A stretch of 9,648 nucleotides of DNA from an uncultured Eubacteriales bacterium (lineage in GTDB: Bacteria; Bacillota; Clostridia; Oscillospirales; Oscillospiraceae), in the NCBI GenBank assembly GCA_900550615.1, contig URSX01000063.1, positions 1 through 9,648 on the forward strand, written 5' to 3'. The position numbers and the translations under genes were made by a program. The notes under the pieces are model-generated. The model was not told the DNA's origin and ran no database searches. It saw only the letters and a list, made by a program, of their open reading frames with translations. This document shows positions 1 to 5,711 of the stretch, in pieces. Numbering within the stretch: the stretch's first letter is position 1; each line of letters begins with the position of its first letter.

Positions 1-2
1 TC

Positions 3-659
3 GGCGGAAAAATGGTGGACGATGTGCGGGATGACGAGCTGCTGTTTGCACCGGAGCGCAGCGGCGGACAGGACTGCCAGAGTCTGATTCGGCTGTGCTT
101 CTCGGGCGAGTATACGGAGACACAGCTGATGAAGTATGTCCGGGGCGGCGGCGGCCTGGTGGCCCATCTGGGAACCAGCGATGCCCGGGAAGTGGAAAAG
201 AGAATCGAAGAAGGCGATGAGAAGGCCAAGCTGGTGTATGACGCCATGCTGTATGGCGCGGCCAAGAGCATCGGCGCGCTGGCAGCGGCGGCAGACGGAC
301 AGATTGACCGGATCATCCTCACCGGCGGCATTGCCCACTCCCGGTATGTCACCGATTATCTGAAGAAGAAGGTGTCCTTCATCGCGCCGGTGTGCTCACC
401 GCCCTCCAGTGCCAGCTTGGCGCTGCCCAGGAGCATCTGCGCCGCCATGCGCTGGGCCTTGGACCGGGGCAGCCCACACAGCACGCCGCCGTCCGCCAGC
501 CCCTCCAGAAACAGGCAGGCGAAGGCGCCGCCGCACCCGGCAACGGCGCTGCCTGCATCCAGCAGGCCTTCGCTGATCTCCTCGGTCAGTCCGGAGGCGG
601 ACAGAGCCTGCAGCACCGCTTGCTTCTGCTCCTCTGTCACCCCATCGGAGCAGGTGTAG
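3..659 (+). CDS. buk: Butyrate kinase, 5' partial and 3' disrupted (chimeric tail)
   Basis: This is the C-terminal half of an acetate/butyrate-kinase family enzyme (ASKHA fold), which interconverts butyryl phosphate plus ADP and butyrate plus ATP in the last step of butyrate fermentation. The frame is open to the left window edge, so the start is outside. Family hallmarks seen include APERSGG near the left end, GGLVAHLGTSDAREVEKRI, YDAMLYGAAKSIGALA and the nucleotide-site segment IILTGGIAHS, followed by VSFIAPV. After that valine (390-392) butyrate kinases normally continue with a PGE..EALA..G..RVL type tail. Here the frame instead runs about 89 codons through the antisense of proC to a stop at 657-659, giving a Ser/Pro-rich junk tail. 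The true gene is therefore truncated by an estimated 35 or so residues. The family call is firm; activity of the product is doubtful. An assembly misjoin is a real alternative. Confidence 0.85.
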   Translation, partial: GGKMVDDVRDDELLFAPERSGGQDCQSLIRLCFSGEYTETQLMKYVRGGGGLVAHLGTSDAREVEKRIEEGDEKAKLVYDAMLYGAAKSIGALAAAADGQIDRIILTGGIAHSRYVTDYLKKKVSFIAPVCSPPSSASLALPRSICAAMRWALDRGSPHSTPPSASPSRNRQAKAPPHPATALPASSRPSLISSVSPEADRACSTACFCSSVTPSEQV

Positions 660-1048
660 AGGGTCATACCCTCTCCCACGGCGCAGGCGGTGTTAGGCAT
701 GATGCGCAGGACGGGATACGCGTCCCCGGCCATTTTCCGGATAGCCTCCACCGTCAGTCCCGCGGCCATGGAGACCAGCAGAAACGGCTCCTTCCTCCCG
801 GCCAGCACCGGCTGGAGCGGGCGCAGCATGTCCTCCATCATCTGGGGCTTCACACCCAGGAAGACCACATCGCATTTTGCGGCAATGGTTTCGTTGTCGG
901 AGCACTGGGCCCCCAGCTTTTCGGCCAGGGCCATGGCCTTGGCCCGGGTGCGGTTTGATAAGAGAATATGTTCCGGTTCCACGACTTTGGCGCAGCATTG
1001 GGCCAGCACACCGCCCATGCTGCCCGTGCCGATAAATCCATACAGCAT
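356..1048 (-). CDS. proC: Pyrroline-5-carboxylate reductase, C-terminally truncated
   Basis: ProC reduces 1-pyrroline-5-carboxylate to L-proline with NAD(P)H, the last step of proline synthesis, in the cytoplasm. Seen here: an N-terminal Rossmann motif FIGTGSMG (residues 5-12), SNRT at 31-34 in the cofactor-specificity position, FLGVKPQ (63-69), RIMPNT (115-120), and the helical dimerisation part around LEGLADGGVLCGL (181-193). The segment SAVAGCGGAF (167-176) departs from the usual SGSGPAY. The protein is 230 residues against about 265-270 for the family. It stops after GEHTGAMKD plus TFFFR, so the conserved SPGGTT motif and last helices of the C-terminal domain are missing. The final residues and the stop come from the antisense of butyrate kinase. 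The ATG at 1046-1048 has a good ribosome site, AGGAGGG at 1056-1062. The product is probably inactive or impaired if the assembly is right. Confidence 0.88.
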   Translation of the reverse strand: MLYGFIGTGSMGGVLAQCCAKVVEPEHILLSNRTRAKAMALAEKLGAQCSDNETIAAKCDVVFLGVKPQMMEDMLRPLQPVLAGRKEPFLLVSMAAGLTVEAIRKMAGDAYPVLRIMPNTACAVGEGMTLYTCSDGVTEEQKQAVLQALSASGLTEEISEGLLDAGSAVAGCGGAFACLFLEGLADGGVLCGLPRSKAQRMAAQMLLGSAKLALEGGEHTGAMKDTFFFR

Positions 1049-1071
1049 ACACTTGCCCTCCTTTTTTCCTC

Positions 1072-1100
1072 ATTATACAATGGGAAATCGGGAATTGCAA
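1072..1100 (-). promoter_or_regulatory. Promoter of proC (shares its -35 with the divergent promoter)
   Basis: On the minus strand TTGCAA (1095-1100) is followed by a 17-base spacer (1078-1094) and a perfect TATAAT (1072-1077). The proC ribosome site lies about 10 bases further on, so the leader would be very short. The -35 hexamer is its own reverse complement and is also in register for the promoter reading the other way. Prediction from sequence only. Confidence 0.72.
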
Positions 1101-1123
1101 CAGACTGCCCCCTCTGGTATAAT
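1095..1123 (+). promoter_or_regulatory. Promoter of the formate/nitrite-type transporter gene
   Basis: TTGCAA (1095-1100), a 17-base spacer (1101-1117) and a perfect TATAAT (1118-1123) preceded by TGG, an extended -10. The predicted start is about 1130, giving a leader of roughly 35-40 bases before the ATG at 1168. It uses the same -35 hexamer as the proC promoter on the other strand. Confidence 0.75.
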
Positions 1124-1167
1124 GAAAAAAAGAGCCGCAGCCGCAGCTGCGGGAACGGAGGAATGGA

Positions 1168-1911
1168 ATGCTGAAGACATTTGCCCAGGCGGCAGCGGAC
1201 TATTGCGCTGCCGCGGAGAAACGAGTGAGACAGAGTGTCCCCCGGCTGCTGCTTCTGGGGACGCTGGCGGGGATGTTTATCGCCTTTGCCGGGGTGGCGG
1301 CCTCCATCGGCGGAGCCCTGGCGGGAAAAATCGCCTCCGCCGCCATCTTCCCCATGGGCCTGACCATGGTGCTTTTGGCCGGGAGCGAACTGTTCACCGG
1401 CAAATGCCTGTTTCTCATGTCGCTGCTGCGGCGGGAGATCACGGCAGGACGGATGCTGCGCGGCTGGGTTGTGGTCTATTTGGGCAATCTGTTTGGTAGT
1501 GTGTTGGTAGCCTGGTTGGTAGTGCAAAGCGGCCTGCTGGATGGCATATCTGCTGCTGTTCTCAGTGTCGCTGAGGCCAAGGCGGCGCTGCCCTTTGCCG
1601 TGGCGTTTCTGCGGGGCGTGCTGTGCAACTTCCTGGTGTGCCTGGCCGTCTGGATGGCCTTTTGCGCCGCTTCCGCCGGGGGCAAAGTGATCTCCCTGTA
1701 CGGTCCGATCTTCATCTTTGTCCTCTGCGGCTTTGAGCACAGCATTGCCAATATGTATTACATCCCGGCGGGCATTTTTCTCTGCAAAAACGGTGAACTG
1801 GGCTGGCTGAGCCTGGTGCAGAATTTGCTGCCGGTGACCCTGGGAAATCTGGTGGGCGGCTGTGCCCTGGGCTGTATTCTGTATCTGCTTTATGGCCGGA
1901 AAAGCGCATGA
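1168..1911 (+). CDS. Formate/nitrite transporter (FNT) family channel
   Basis: An integral membrane protein of the FocA/NirC family, pentameric channels that move small monovalent anions such as formate or nitrite. The 247 residues contain about six hydrophobic segments (roughly 26-50, 58-82, 98-122, 139-168, 175-203, 214-242). Family signatures are seen: AGSELFTG (71-78), RGVLCNFLVCLAVW (149-162), GFEHSIANMYYIP (188-200) with the conserved pore histidine H191, and LLPVTLGNLVGG (220-231). The usual GN after ELFT is GK here. The ATG at 1168 follows GGAGG at 1157-1161 with a normal gap; an ATG at 1163 is out of frame and quickly stops. In a fermenter with butyrate kinase, formate export or uptake is the likely role, but substrate cannot be read from sequence. 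The transcript ends at the hairpin right after the stop. Confidence 0.9.
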   Translation: MLKTFAQAAADYCAAAEKRVRQSVPRLLLLGTLAGMFIAFAGVAASIGGALAGKIASAAIFPMGLTMVLLAGSELFTGKCLFLMSLLRREITAGRMLRGWVVVYLGNLFGSVLVAWLVVQSGLLDGISAAVLSVAEAKAALPFAVAFLRGVLCNFLVCLAVWMAFCAASAGGKVISLYGPIFIFVLCGFEHSIANMYYIPAGIFLCKNGELGWLSLVQNLLPVTLGNLVGGCALGCILYLLYGRKSA

Positions 1912-1920
1912 AATAAGGAA

Positions 1921-1957
1921 AAAACGAGGGAGCGCCCGGCGGGCGCTCCCTCGTTTT
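1921..1957. terminator. Bidirectional intrinsic terminator between FNT and DUF554 genes
   Basis: A perfect 14-bp stem (1924-1937 with 1941-1954), loop GGC, flanked by an A run on the left and T run on the right, so it works on both strands. It lies just after the FNT stop (1909-1911). On the minus strand the DUF554 stop codon (1960-1958) overlaps the edge of the T/A run, so both convergent genes share it. Confidence 0.92.
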
Positions 1958-2635
1958 TTATAGGAATCGGCACAGAAGCAGGGGGAAGAAGATGGCGGGC
2001 ACCATGTTCATCAGCCGGATCTTGGCGATGTCCAGCATGTTCAGGCCGATGGCCGCCAGGAGCAGGGAACCGACGGCGTTGATCTCCGCGATGACCTCCG
2101 CTCCCAGCAGCGGGGAGAGAAGGGAGGCCAGCACGGCGATGAGCCCCTCCCACAGAAAGACCGGCACCGCCGCACAGACCACGCCGATGCCCAGGGTGGA
2201 GGCAAAGACCAGAGCGGAGATGCAGTCGATGACCGACTTGGAAAACAGGACTGTGTGGTCCCCGGTCAGGCCGCTGTTGAGTCCACCCATGATGGACATG
2301 GCGCCCACCACAAAGACCATGGTAGCGTTGACAAAACCGTCGGTAAAACGGCCCTTTCCGCCGGTTTTCCGCTGCAGCCAGTCCCCCAGACGGATCACGG
2401 CGCGATCCAGATCCAGCAGCTCGCCGATGATAGTGCCCAGCACCATGGAAAGAATGGGCACCAGAGGCTTCTGGGACTGGCAGATCCCCGGAATGGCGAT
2501 GCCGATGACCACCAGAGCCAGGGCGCTCATAAGGGCCTTTTGCAGCCGGTCCGGCAGCAGCTTGCCGATGAACAGGCCCGCCAGGCCGCCTGCGGCCACG
2601 GCGGCGCCGTTGACGGCCGCACCTAAGAGTATCAT
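1958..2635 (-). CDS. DUF554 family membrane protein (YdfK-like)
   Basis: A 225-residue, strongly hydrophobic protein with about seven membrane segments, matching the DUF554 family of putative inner-membrane transporters of unknown substrate. Features seen: an N-terminal glycine-rich segment GAAVNGAAVAAGGLAG (residues 5-20), LGTIIGELLDLD (66-77), a central FVNATMVFVVGAMSIMGGLNSGL (101-123), and a GSLLLAAIGLNML segment near 189-201. The start at 2633-2635 is chosen over an in-frame ATG at 2639-2641 because AGGAGG (2643-2648 on this strand) is 7 bases from the former and only 1-2 from the latter, and because it makes an ATGA overlap with the stop of tcdA (2632-2634), suggesting translational coupling. 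Family assignment is confident; function is not known. Confidence 0.87.
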   Translation of the reverse strand: MILLGAAVNGAAVAAGGLAGLFIGKLLPDRLQKALMSALALVVIGIAIPGICQSQKPLVPILSMVLGTIIGELLDLDRAVIRLGDWLQRKTGGKGRFTDGFVNATMVFVVGAMSIMGGLNSGLTGDHTVLFSKSVIDCISALVFASTLGIGVVCAAVPVFLWEGLIAVLASLLSPLLGAEVIAEINAVGSLLLAAIGLNMLDIAKIRLMNMVPAIFFPLLLCRFL

Positions 2636-3354
2636 TGGCATTCCTCCTCTTTGCAAAGCTCCTGCACCACATAGCCACCCAGCATCAACCCTGCGCAGGA
2701 GGGCACCCAGGCAACGCTGGCGGGTACGCTGCGCCGACCGGGATCGGGAGTGTCCAGCTGCCGGGTGGAGGCGGGTTCCTCGGGGCTGAACACCACCGGC
2801 AGGCGGCGGATGCCCCGATTCTTCAGCTCCTTGCGCATGACCCGGGCCAGAGGACAGCCATAGGTCTTGGAGATGTCCGAAATGCACAGACGGGAGGGAT
2901 CCAGCTTGTTGCCGGTGCCCAGGGCGCTGACGATGGGGATGTGCCGGGTCCGGGCCTGTTCGATCAGATCCAGCTTACAGGAGACCAGGTCGATGGCATC
3001 GATGATGAAGTCATAGGACGCGGCAAAAAACTCCTCCCGGTGGGCGGCGTCGTAGGTCTTGCAGAGGGGGTGCACCCGGATGGAGGGGTTGATATCCAGG
3101 CAGCGCCGGGCGATGACCTCCGCCTTCAGCTGGCCCACGGTGGAGTGGAGGGCGCAGAGCTGGCGGTTGATATTGGAGGGACTGACGGTATCCCGATCCA
3201 CCAGGGTCAGCTCCCCCACACCGGAGCGGGCCAGAGTCTCTGCGGCGTAGCTGCCTACACCGCCCAGACCGAACACGGCCACATGGCTGCGGGAAAGACG
3301 GTCCATGGCATCGTCACCCAGGATCATGCGGGTGCGCAGAAAAATATCTTGCAT
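2632..3354 (-). CDS. tcdA: tRNA threonylcarbamoyladenosine dehydratase (TcdA-like E1 enzyme)
   Basis: A 240-residue ThiF/MoeB/HesA-type adenylating enzyme. In the TcdA (CsdL/YgdL) branch it dehydrates t6A37 of tRNA to the cyclic ct6A form using ATP. Seen: ATP-binding GLGGVGSYAAE (29-39), the DRD motif (53-55), NRQ (63-65) with the arginine that contacts ATP, K77, IIDAID (117-122), and the TcdA-type block GTGNKLDPSRL...ISKTYGCPLARVMRKEL (147-177) with C167. A VPS..AGLMLGGYVV helix ends the fold. GTGNK and CPLAR favour TcdA over ThiF or MoeB. Start ATG 3352-3354 has AGGAG at 3362-3366. It lies downstream of the prsA-like gene after a hairpin and overlaps DUF554 by four bases. No promoter is visible in the 72-base gap, so it may depend on read-through. 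Confidence 0.88.
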   Translation of the reverse strand: MQDIFLRTRMILGDDAMDRLSRSHVAVFGLGGVGSYAAETLARSGVGELTLVDRDTVSPSNINRQLCALHSTVGQLKAEVIARRCLDINPSIRVHPLCKTYDAAHREEFFAASYDFIIDAIDLVSCKLDLIEQARTRHIPIVSALGTGNKLDPSRLCISDISKTYGCPLARVMRKELKNRGIRRLPVVFSPEEPASTRQLDTPDPGRRSVPASVAWVPSCAGLMLGGYVVQELCKEEECQ

Positions 3355-3366
3355 GGTGATTCTCCT

Positions 3367-3406
3367 CTAAAAGCAGGGCCGGCGAGTTACTCTCGCCGGC
3401 CCTGCT
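3367..3406 (-). terminator. Hairpin between prsA-like and tcdA genes (intrinsic terminator or attenuator)
   Basis: A perfect 15-bp stem (3372-3386 with 3392-3406) with a 5-base loop, followed on the minus strand by only TTTTA before the tcdA ribosome site starts at 3366. It lies 20 bases after the prsA-like stop. The short T run suggests partial termination, which would set the tcdA-DUF554 level relative to prsA. Confidence 0.75.
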
Positions 3407-3426
3407 GGCTGTAATTTTGGGACGGC

Positions 3427-4980
3427 TCAGGCAACATACTTCATGCCGGAGCCCTCGGTGACGGTGTAGTCCTGCTGGAGGGATTTGGTCCACTCATTGA
3501 AAGCGTTGTTCTTCATCGTGTTGGTGACGCGAACCTGCCAATAGGGGAGATCCTGCCCGATGAAGTACATGATGTGGTAGCCGTAGCTGGTTTCCACGAT
3601 GTCGGTATCACCGGCCTTGCGGGCGGAATCGAAGCACCAGTCGTTGAAGGCGGTGACCATCTGGCCCTTGTAGACCTGCTTATACAGACCACCCTCCGGG
3701 GAATCGGCGGAATACTTGTCGGCCAGGGCGGCGAAGGAATCCTCAGTGGCGGCGCCGTCCTTCCACTCCTGATAGATCTTCTCGGCCTCGGCCTTCTTCT
3801 CGCTCTTCAGCTTTTCCAGGTCGGCTTTATAGGTGTCGGACTTGGAGTCCAGAGAGGAGGAATCCACCCGGATGAGAATGTGGCGGACGTTGACGGTGTT
3901 ATACTCCTGGCGGCCGATGCTGTGGAACAGGGCCACATAATAGTTGGTGCCGTCGTTGAGCACGGCGCTGTCATTGGCGGTGCGGGACGCATCAAAGGCC
4001 CAGGTGGAAAGGGTGTCGCCGCTTTTGGAGCCGTCGGTCACGGAGGAGTAGGAGGCGATGTCATAATCCTTGGCGATGGTCTCCAGATCCTCGCCGCTCT
4101 GCAGCCGGGCCAGAGCGGCCTCGGCGCCGCTCTTGGCGGCGGCAATGGCGGCATCCATCTGCTCCTGGGTGGCATCTACGGTGTTGCCGTTTTCATCCTT
4201 GGTGGCGGAGGTGGTGCCGGAGAAGCGGATATAATCGTAAGCGGCCACATCAAAGGTGGACTTGTTATCCTGATAGTACTTCGCGATTTCCTCGTCGGTG
4301 TAGCTGAGCTTATTCAGATAGTCGTTCTGGAAGGCGGTGACCAGGGTGGAATCCTTGGCCATGTCCTCGAAAAGGCCGGTGGTCACCAGGGTACCGTACA
4401 TGGCCTTGACATAATTCTTATAGCTGTAGCCTGCGGTCTTGGCAGAGGACTTGACGGTGCTGATGAGCTTGTCATAGTCAGACTGCATCGCATCCGTCCA
4501 GGTGAAGTTCTCCTTTTTGGCGGCGGCCAGCAGGGACTGGTTGGACTTGATATTGGACTGGGCCTTATCCATCAGGTATTTATCCCAGGTGATGCTGTCC
4601 TTCCCGGTGACGCCCAAAAGGGCCTTGGCCGTGTCGGACAGGGTCTGGCTGCTGAGAGACTTTTTGGTGTCCAGGCCCATATAAGAGAAATAGTTGGAGC
4701 TGCGGACCTCGTTATAGGCGGCGTGGTAGAAATACTGCACCTGGGCGGCGGTATAGGTTTCGTCTCCCACGGTGAGGGCGGTCTTCCCACGCTGAATCAC
4801 GTTGGAGTTCCATAAAAGGACCAGGACGGCCACGATCACGAAAACCACGGCGATGGAGCCGTAGAGAATGCTGGATTTGCGCTGCTTGGCCTTTTCCTCC
4901 GCGGCACGGACAGCCTTGGGATCGGCGGCGCCGCTGGCGTTGAAGGCCTGGCGATTTTTCTTTTCTCTGGATGCACTCAT
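3427..4980 (-). CDS. Membrane-anchored peptidyl-prolyl isomerase / foldase (PrsA/SurA type, parvulin domain)
   Basis: A 517-residue extracytoplasmic foldase. A basic cytoplasmic N-terminus (1-36) precedes one membrane segment (about 37-57, SSILYGSIAVVFVIVAVLVL); no lipobox cysteine is seen, so it is an anchored protein, not a lipoprotein like Bacillus PrsA. A SurA-like helical region (about 65-240) follows. The C-terminal parvulin domain (about 363-475) has VRHILI, FAALADKYS, GGLYKQVYKGQMV and IVETSYGYHIMYFIG. A segment at about 245-355 resembles a degenerate extra parvulin-like domain (LQSGEDLETIAKDYDI, STWAFDASR, YYVALFH) but lacks the YGYH-type ending. The ATG at 4980 is chosen because residues before it look non-coding and a transcription signal lies at 5033-5061; the AGAGG ribosome site is rather far (about 12 bases). 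Likely job: folding of secreted or wall-linked proteins, possibly including the nearby PBP. Confidence 0.88.
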   Translation of the reverse strand: MSASREKKNRQAFNASGAADPKAVRAAEEKAKQRKSSILYGSIAVVFVIVAVLVLLWNSNVIQRGKTALTVGDETYTAAQVQYFYHAAYNEVRSSNYFSYMGLDTKKSLSSQTLSDTAKALLGVTGKDSITWDKYLMDKAQSNIKSNQSLLAAAKKENFTWTDAMQSDYDKLISTVKSSAKTAGYSYKNYVKAMYGTLVTTGLFEDMAKDSTLVTAFQNDYLNKLSYTDEEIAKYYQDNKSTFDVAAYDYIRFSGTTSATKDENGNTVDATQEQMDAAIAAAKSGAEAALARLQSGEDLETIAKDYDIASYSSVTDGSKSGDTLSTWAFDASRTANDSAVLNDGTNYYVALFHSIGRQEYNTVNVRHILIRVDSSSLDSKSDTYKADLEKLKSEKKAEAEKIYQEWKDGAATEDSFAALADKYSADSPEGGLYKQVYKGQMVTAFNDWCFDSARKAGDTDIVETSYGYHIMYFIGQDLPYWQVRVTNTMKNNAFNEWTKSLQQDYTVTEGSGMKYVA

Positions 4981-5032
4981 GAATGGTTCATTCCTCTCAT
5001 TTGGTATCGTAATGCAGGTTACATTCCCGCTT

Positions 5033-5061
5033 ATTATACTTGTTTTGCGGCGTTTATGCAA
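5033..5061 (-). promoter_or_regulatory. Promoter of the prsA-like gene
   Basis: On the minus strand: TTGCAT (5056-5061), 17-base spacer, perfect TATAAT (5033-5038). The predicted start is near 5026, giving a leader of about 45 bases. It sits 3 bases past the T run of the RNA terminator just upstream, so prsA seems insulated from transcription of the RNA gene. Confidence 0.75.
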
Positions 5062-5064
5062 GAG

Positions 5065-5101
5065 AAAAAAGCATCTCTGCCGAAAAAACGGGCAAAGATG
5101 C
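5065..5101 (-). terminator. Intrinsic terminator of the candidate RNA gene (minus strand)
   Basis: Reading the minus strand, GCATCT (5101-5096) pairs with AGATGC (5076-5071) and an inner TGCC/GGCA continues the imperfect stem, with a T-rich loop. A run of six T (5070-5065) follows directly. It ends transcripts coming from the right, before the prsA promoter. Confidence 0.82.
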
Positions 5102-5331
5102 TATTTAAGACCAAAAAATGATCCCGTCCGCCGGGCAGCAGCCAAGTTATAACCTGCACCGGATCAGCAGGTGGGTTGTCTCCAACATGCTTCGTTGCTT
5201 CCAACTTCCAGCCGCAGAAGGCAGCCGGGAGGCCTGCGGTTCACACATTGATCCGACATCCCCTATAACAAAATGTGAGGATAAACAGACTGCTGCCCGC
5301 CGGACGGGATCGGCACCGGGATGCCCCGGTG
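5065..5331 (-). ncRNA. Candidate structured non-coding RNA, family not recognised
   Basis: About 265 bases with a promoter, a terminator and dense pairing but no good reading frame or ribosome site. In 5'-3' order on the minus strand: a 7-bp hairpin with tetraloop GCAT (5331-5314); the left arm of a long-range closing stem (5311-5290); hairpin H1 (5277-5272 with 5249-5244, 22-base loop); H2 (5239-5234 with 5217-5212); H3 (5205-5202 with 5197-5194, loop GAAG); H4 (5186-5183 with 5178-5175, loop GAGA, a GNRA tetraloop); H5 (5172-5167 with 5157-5152); the right arm of the closing stem (5141-5120), 22 bp with one mismatch; then the terminator. The H1 loop holds CGGATC (5255-5250) and the H5 loop GATCCG (5165-5160), so a 6-bp kissing contact is possible. 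6S RNA is the first known family to test, but its usual form is an unbranched rod; SRP RNA, RNase P and tmRNA hallmarks were looked for and not found. It could instead be a 3' UTR of the DUF1292 gene. Confidence 0.68.
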
Positions 5332-5336
5332 GGACT

Positions 5337-5365
5337 ATTATAGCAGATAAACGGGGGAAAGAAAA
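5337..5365 (-). promoter_or_regulatory. Promoter of the candidate RNA gene (extended -10)
   Basis: On the minus strand a perfect TATAAT (5337-5342) is preceded by TGC, an extended -10. The -35 position at 17 bases (5360-5365) reads TTTTCT, a weak match. The predicted start falls at about 5330, exactly at the base of the first RNA hairpin, which supports the call. Confidence 0.65.
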
Positions 5366-5383
5366 GAGTTTTTCGGGGCGGGA

Positions 5384-5680
5384 TCAGGAATTTTCCTCAT
5401 CATCCTCCAAAAGCTGCTGGGTGAAGAGGTCAAAGACCTCGTTCAGCTCCTCGTCGGTATCGGGCGTGGCCAGAAACTCCTCCCCGTTTTCCATGACGGA
5501 CTTGAGGATCACCAGGCCGAAGTCCTGGGCACTCTCTGCCTCCTCCTCGGTGTCCGCCGTGGGAAAAAAGGCCATGTAGGTGATGCCGTTATGCTCCAGA
5601 GCATCCACATACTCAAGTTCGATATCGTTTCCGTCCTCGTCGGTGATGGTGATGAAATTGGGGCCGAACTCGTCGCTCAT
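5384..5680 (-). CDS. DUF1292 domain protein (YrzB-like), small and acidic
   Basis: A 98-residue cytoplasmic protein with the DUF1292 pattern: FITITDEDGNDIELEYVDAL (residues 9-28), GITYMAFFPT (32-41), then an acidic stretch and FGLVILKSVMENGEEFLAT (53-71), ending in a Glu/Asp-rich helix. Function is unknown; in many Clostridia the family is found with alaS, ireB and ruvX, but those genes are not next to it here. The start at 5678-5680 is set by an excellent ribosome site, AAGGAGGT (5688-5695), 7 bases away; a longer frame reaching 5785 has no such support. No hairpin lies directly after the stop, so transcripts may run into the structured RNA region before terminating at 5065. Confidence 0.88.
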   Translation of the reverse strand: MSDEFGPNFITITDEDGNDIELEYVDALEHNGITYMAFFPTADTEEEAESAQDFGLVILKSVMENGEEFLATPDTDEELNEVFDLFTQQLLEDDEENS

Positions 5681-5711
5681 AGGGTGTACCTCCTTACTGG
5701 TTTTCAAGGAC

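Noticed and set aside
2635..3414. Plus-strand open frame opposite tcdA
   Set aside because: Mirror of a well-supported TcdA-family gene; composition typical of antisense of GC-rich coding DNA.
3574..4815. Long plus-strand open frame of about 413 codons across the prsA-like gene
   Set aside because: Glycine/valine/isoleucine-rich low-complexity shadow of the opposite strand. It has no ribosome site or family motif, and the minus-strand gene has clear domains.
5175..5205. Short near-repeat GTTG-N4-CAAC twice (H3 and H4) as a CRISPR-like or direct-repeat array
   Set aside because: Only two short units 7 bases apart with different loops; they read as two small RNA hairpins within the larger fold.
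5120..5311. Retron-like msr/msd RNA, given the long inverted ends
   Set aside because: No reverse transcriptase gene is nearby, and the inverted ends are a closing stem of a multi-hairpin RNA with its own promoter and terminator.
5118..5579. Plus-strand protein across the RNA region and DUF1292
   Set aside because: Ser/Arg-rich frame with no ribosome site that runs antisense through DUF1292; the structural and promoter evidence on the minus strand is stronger.
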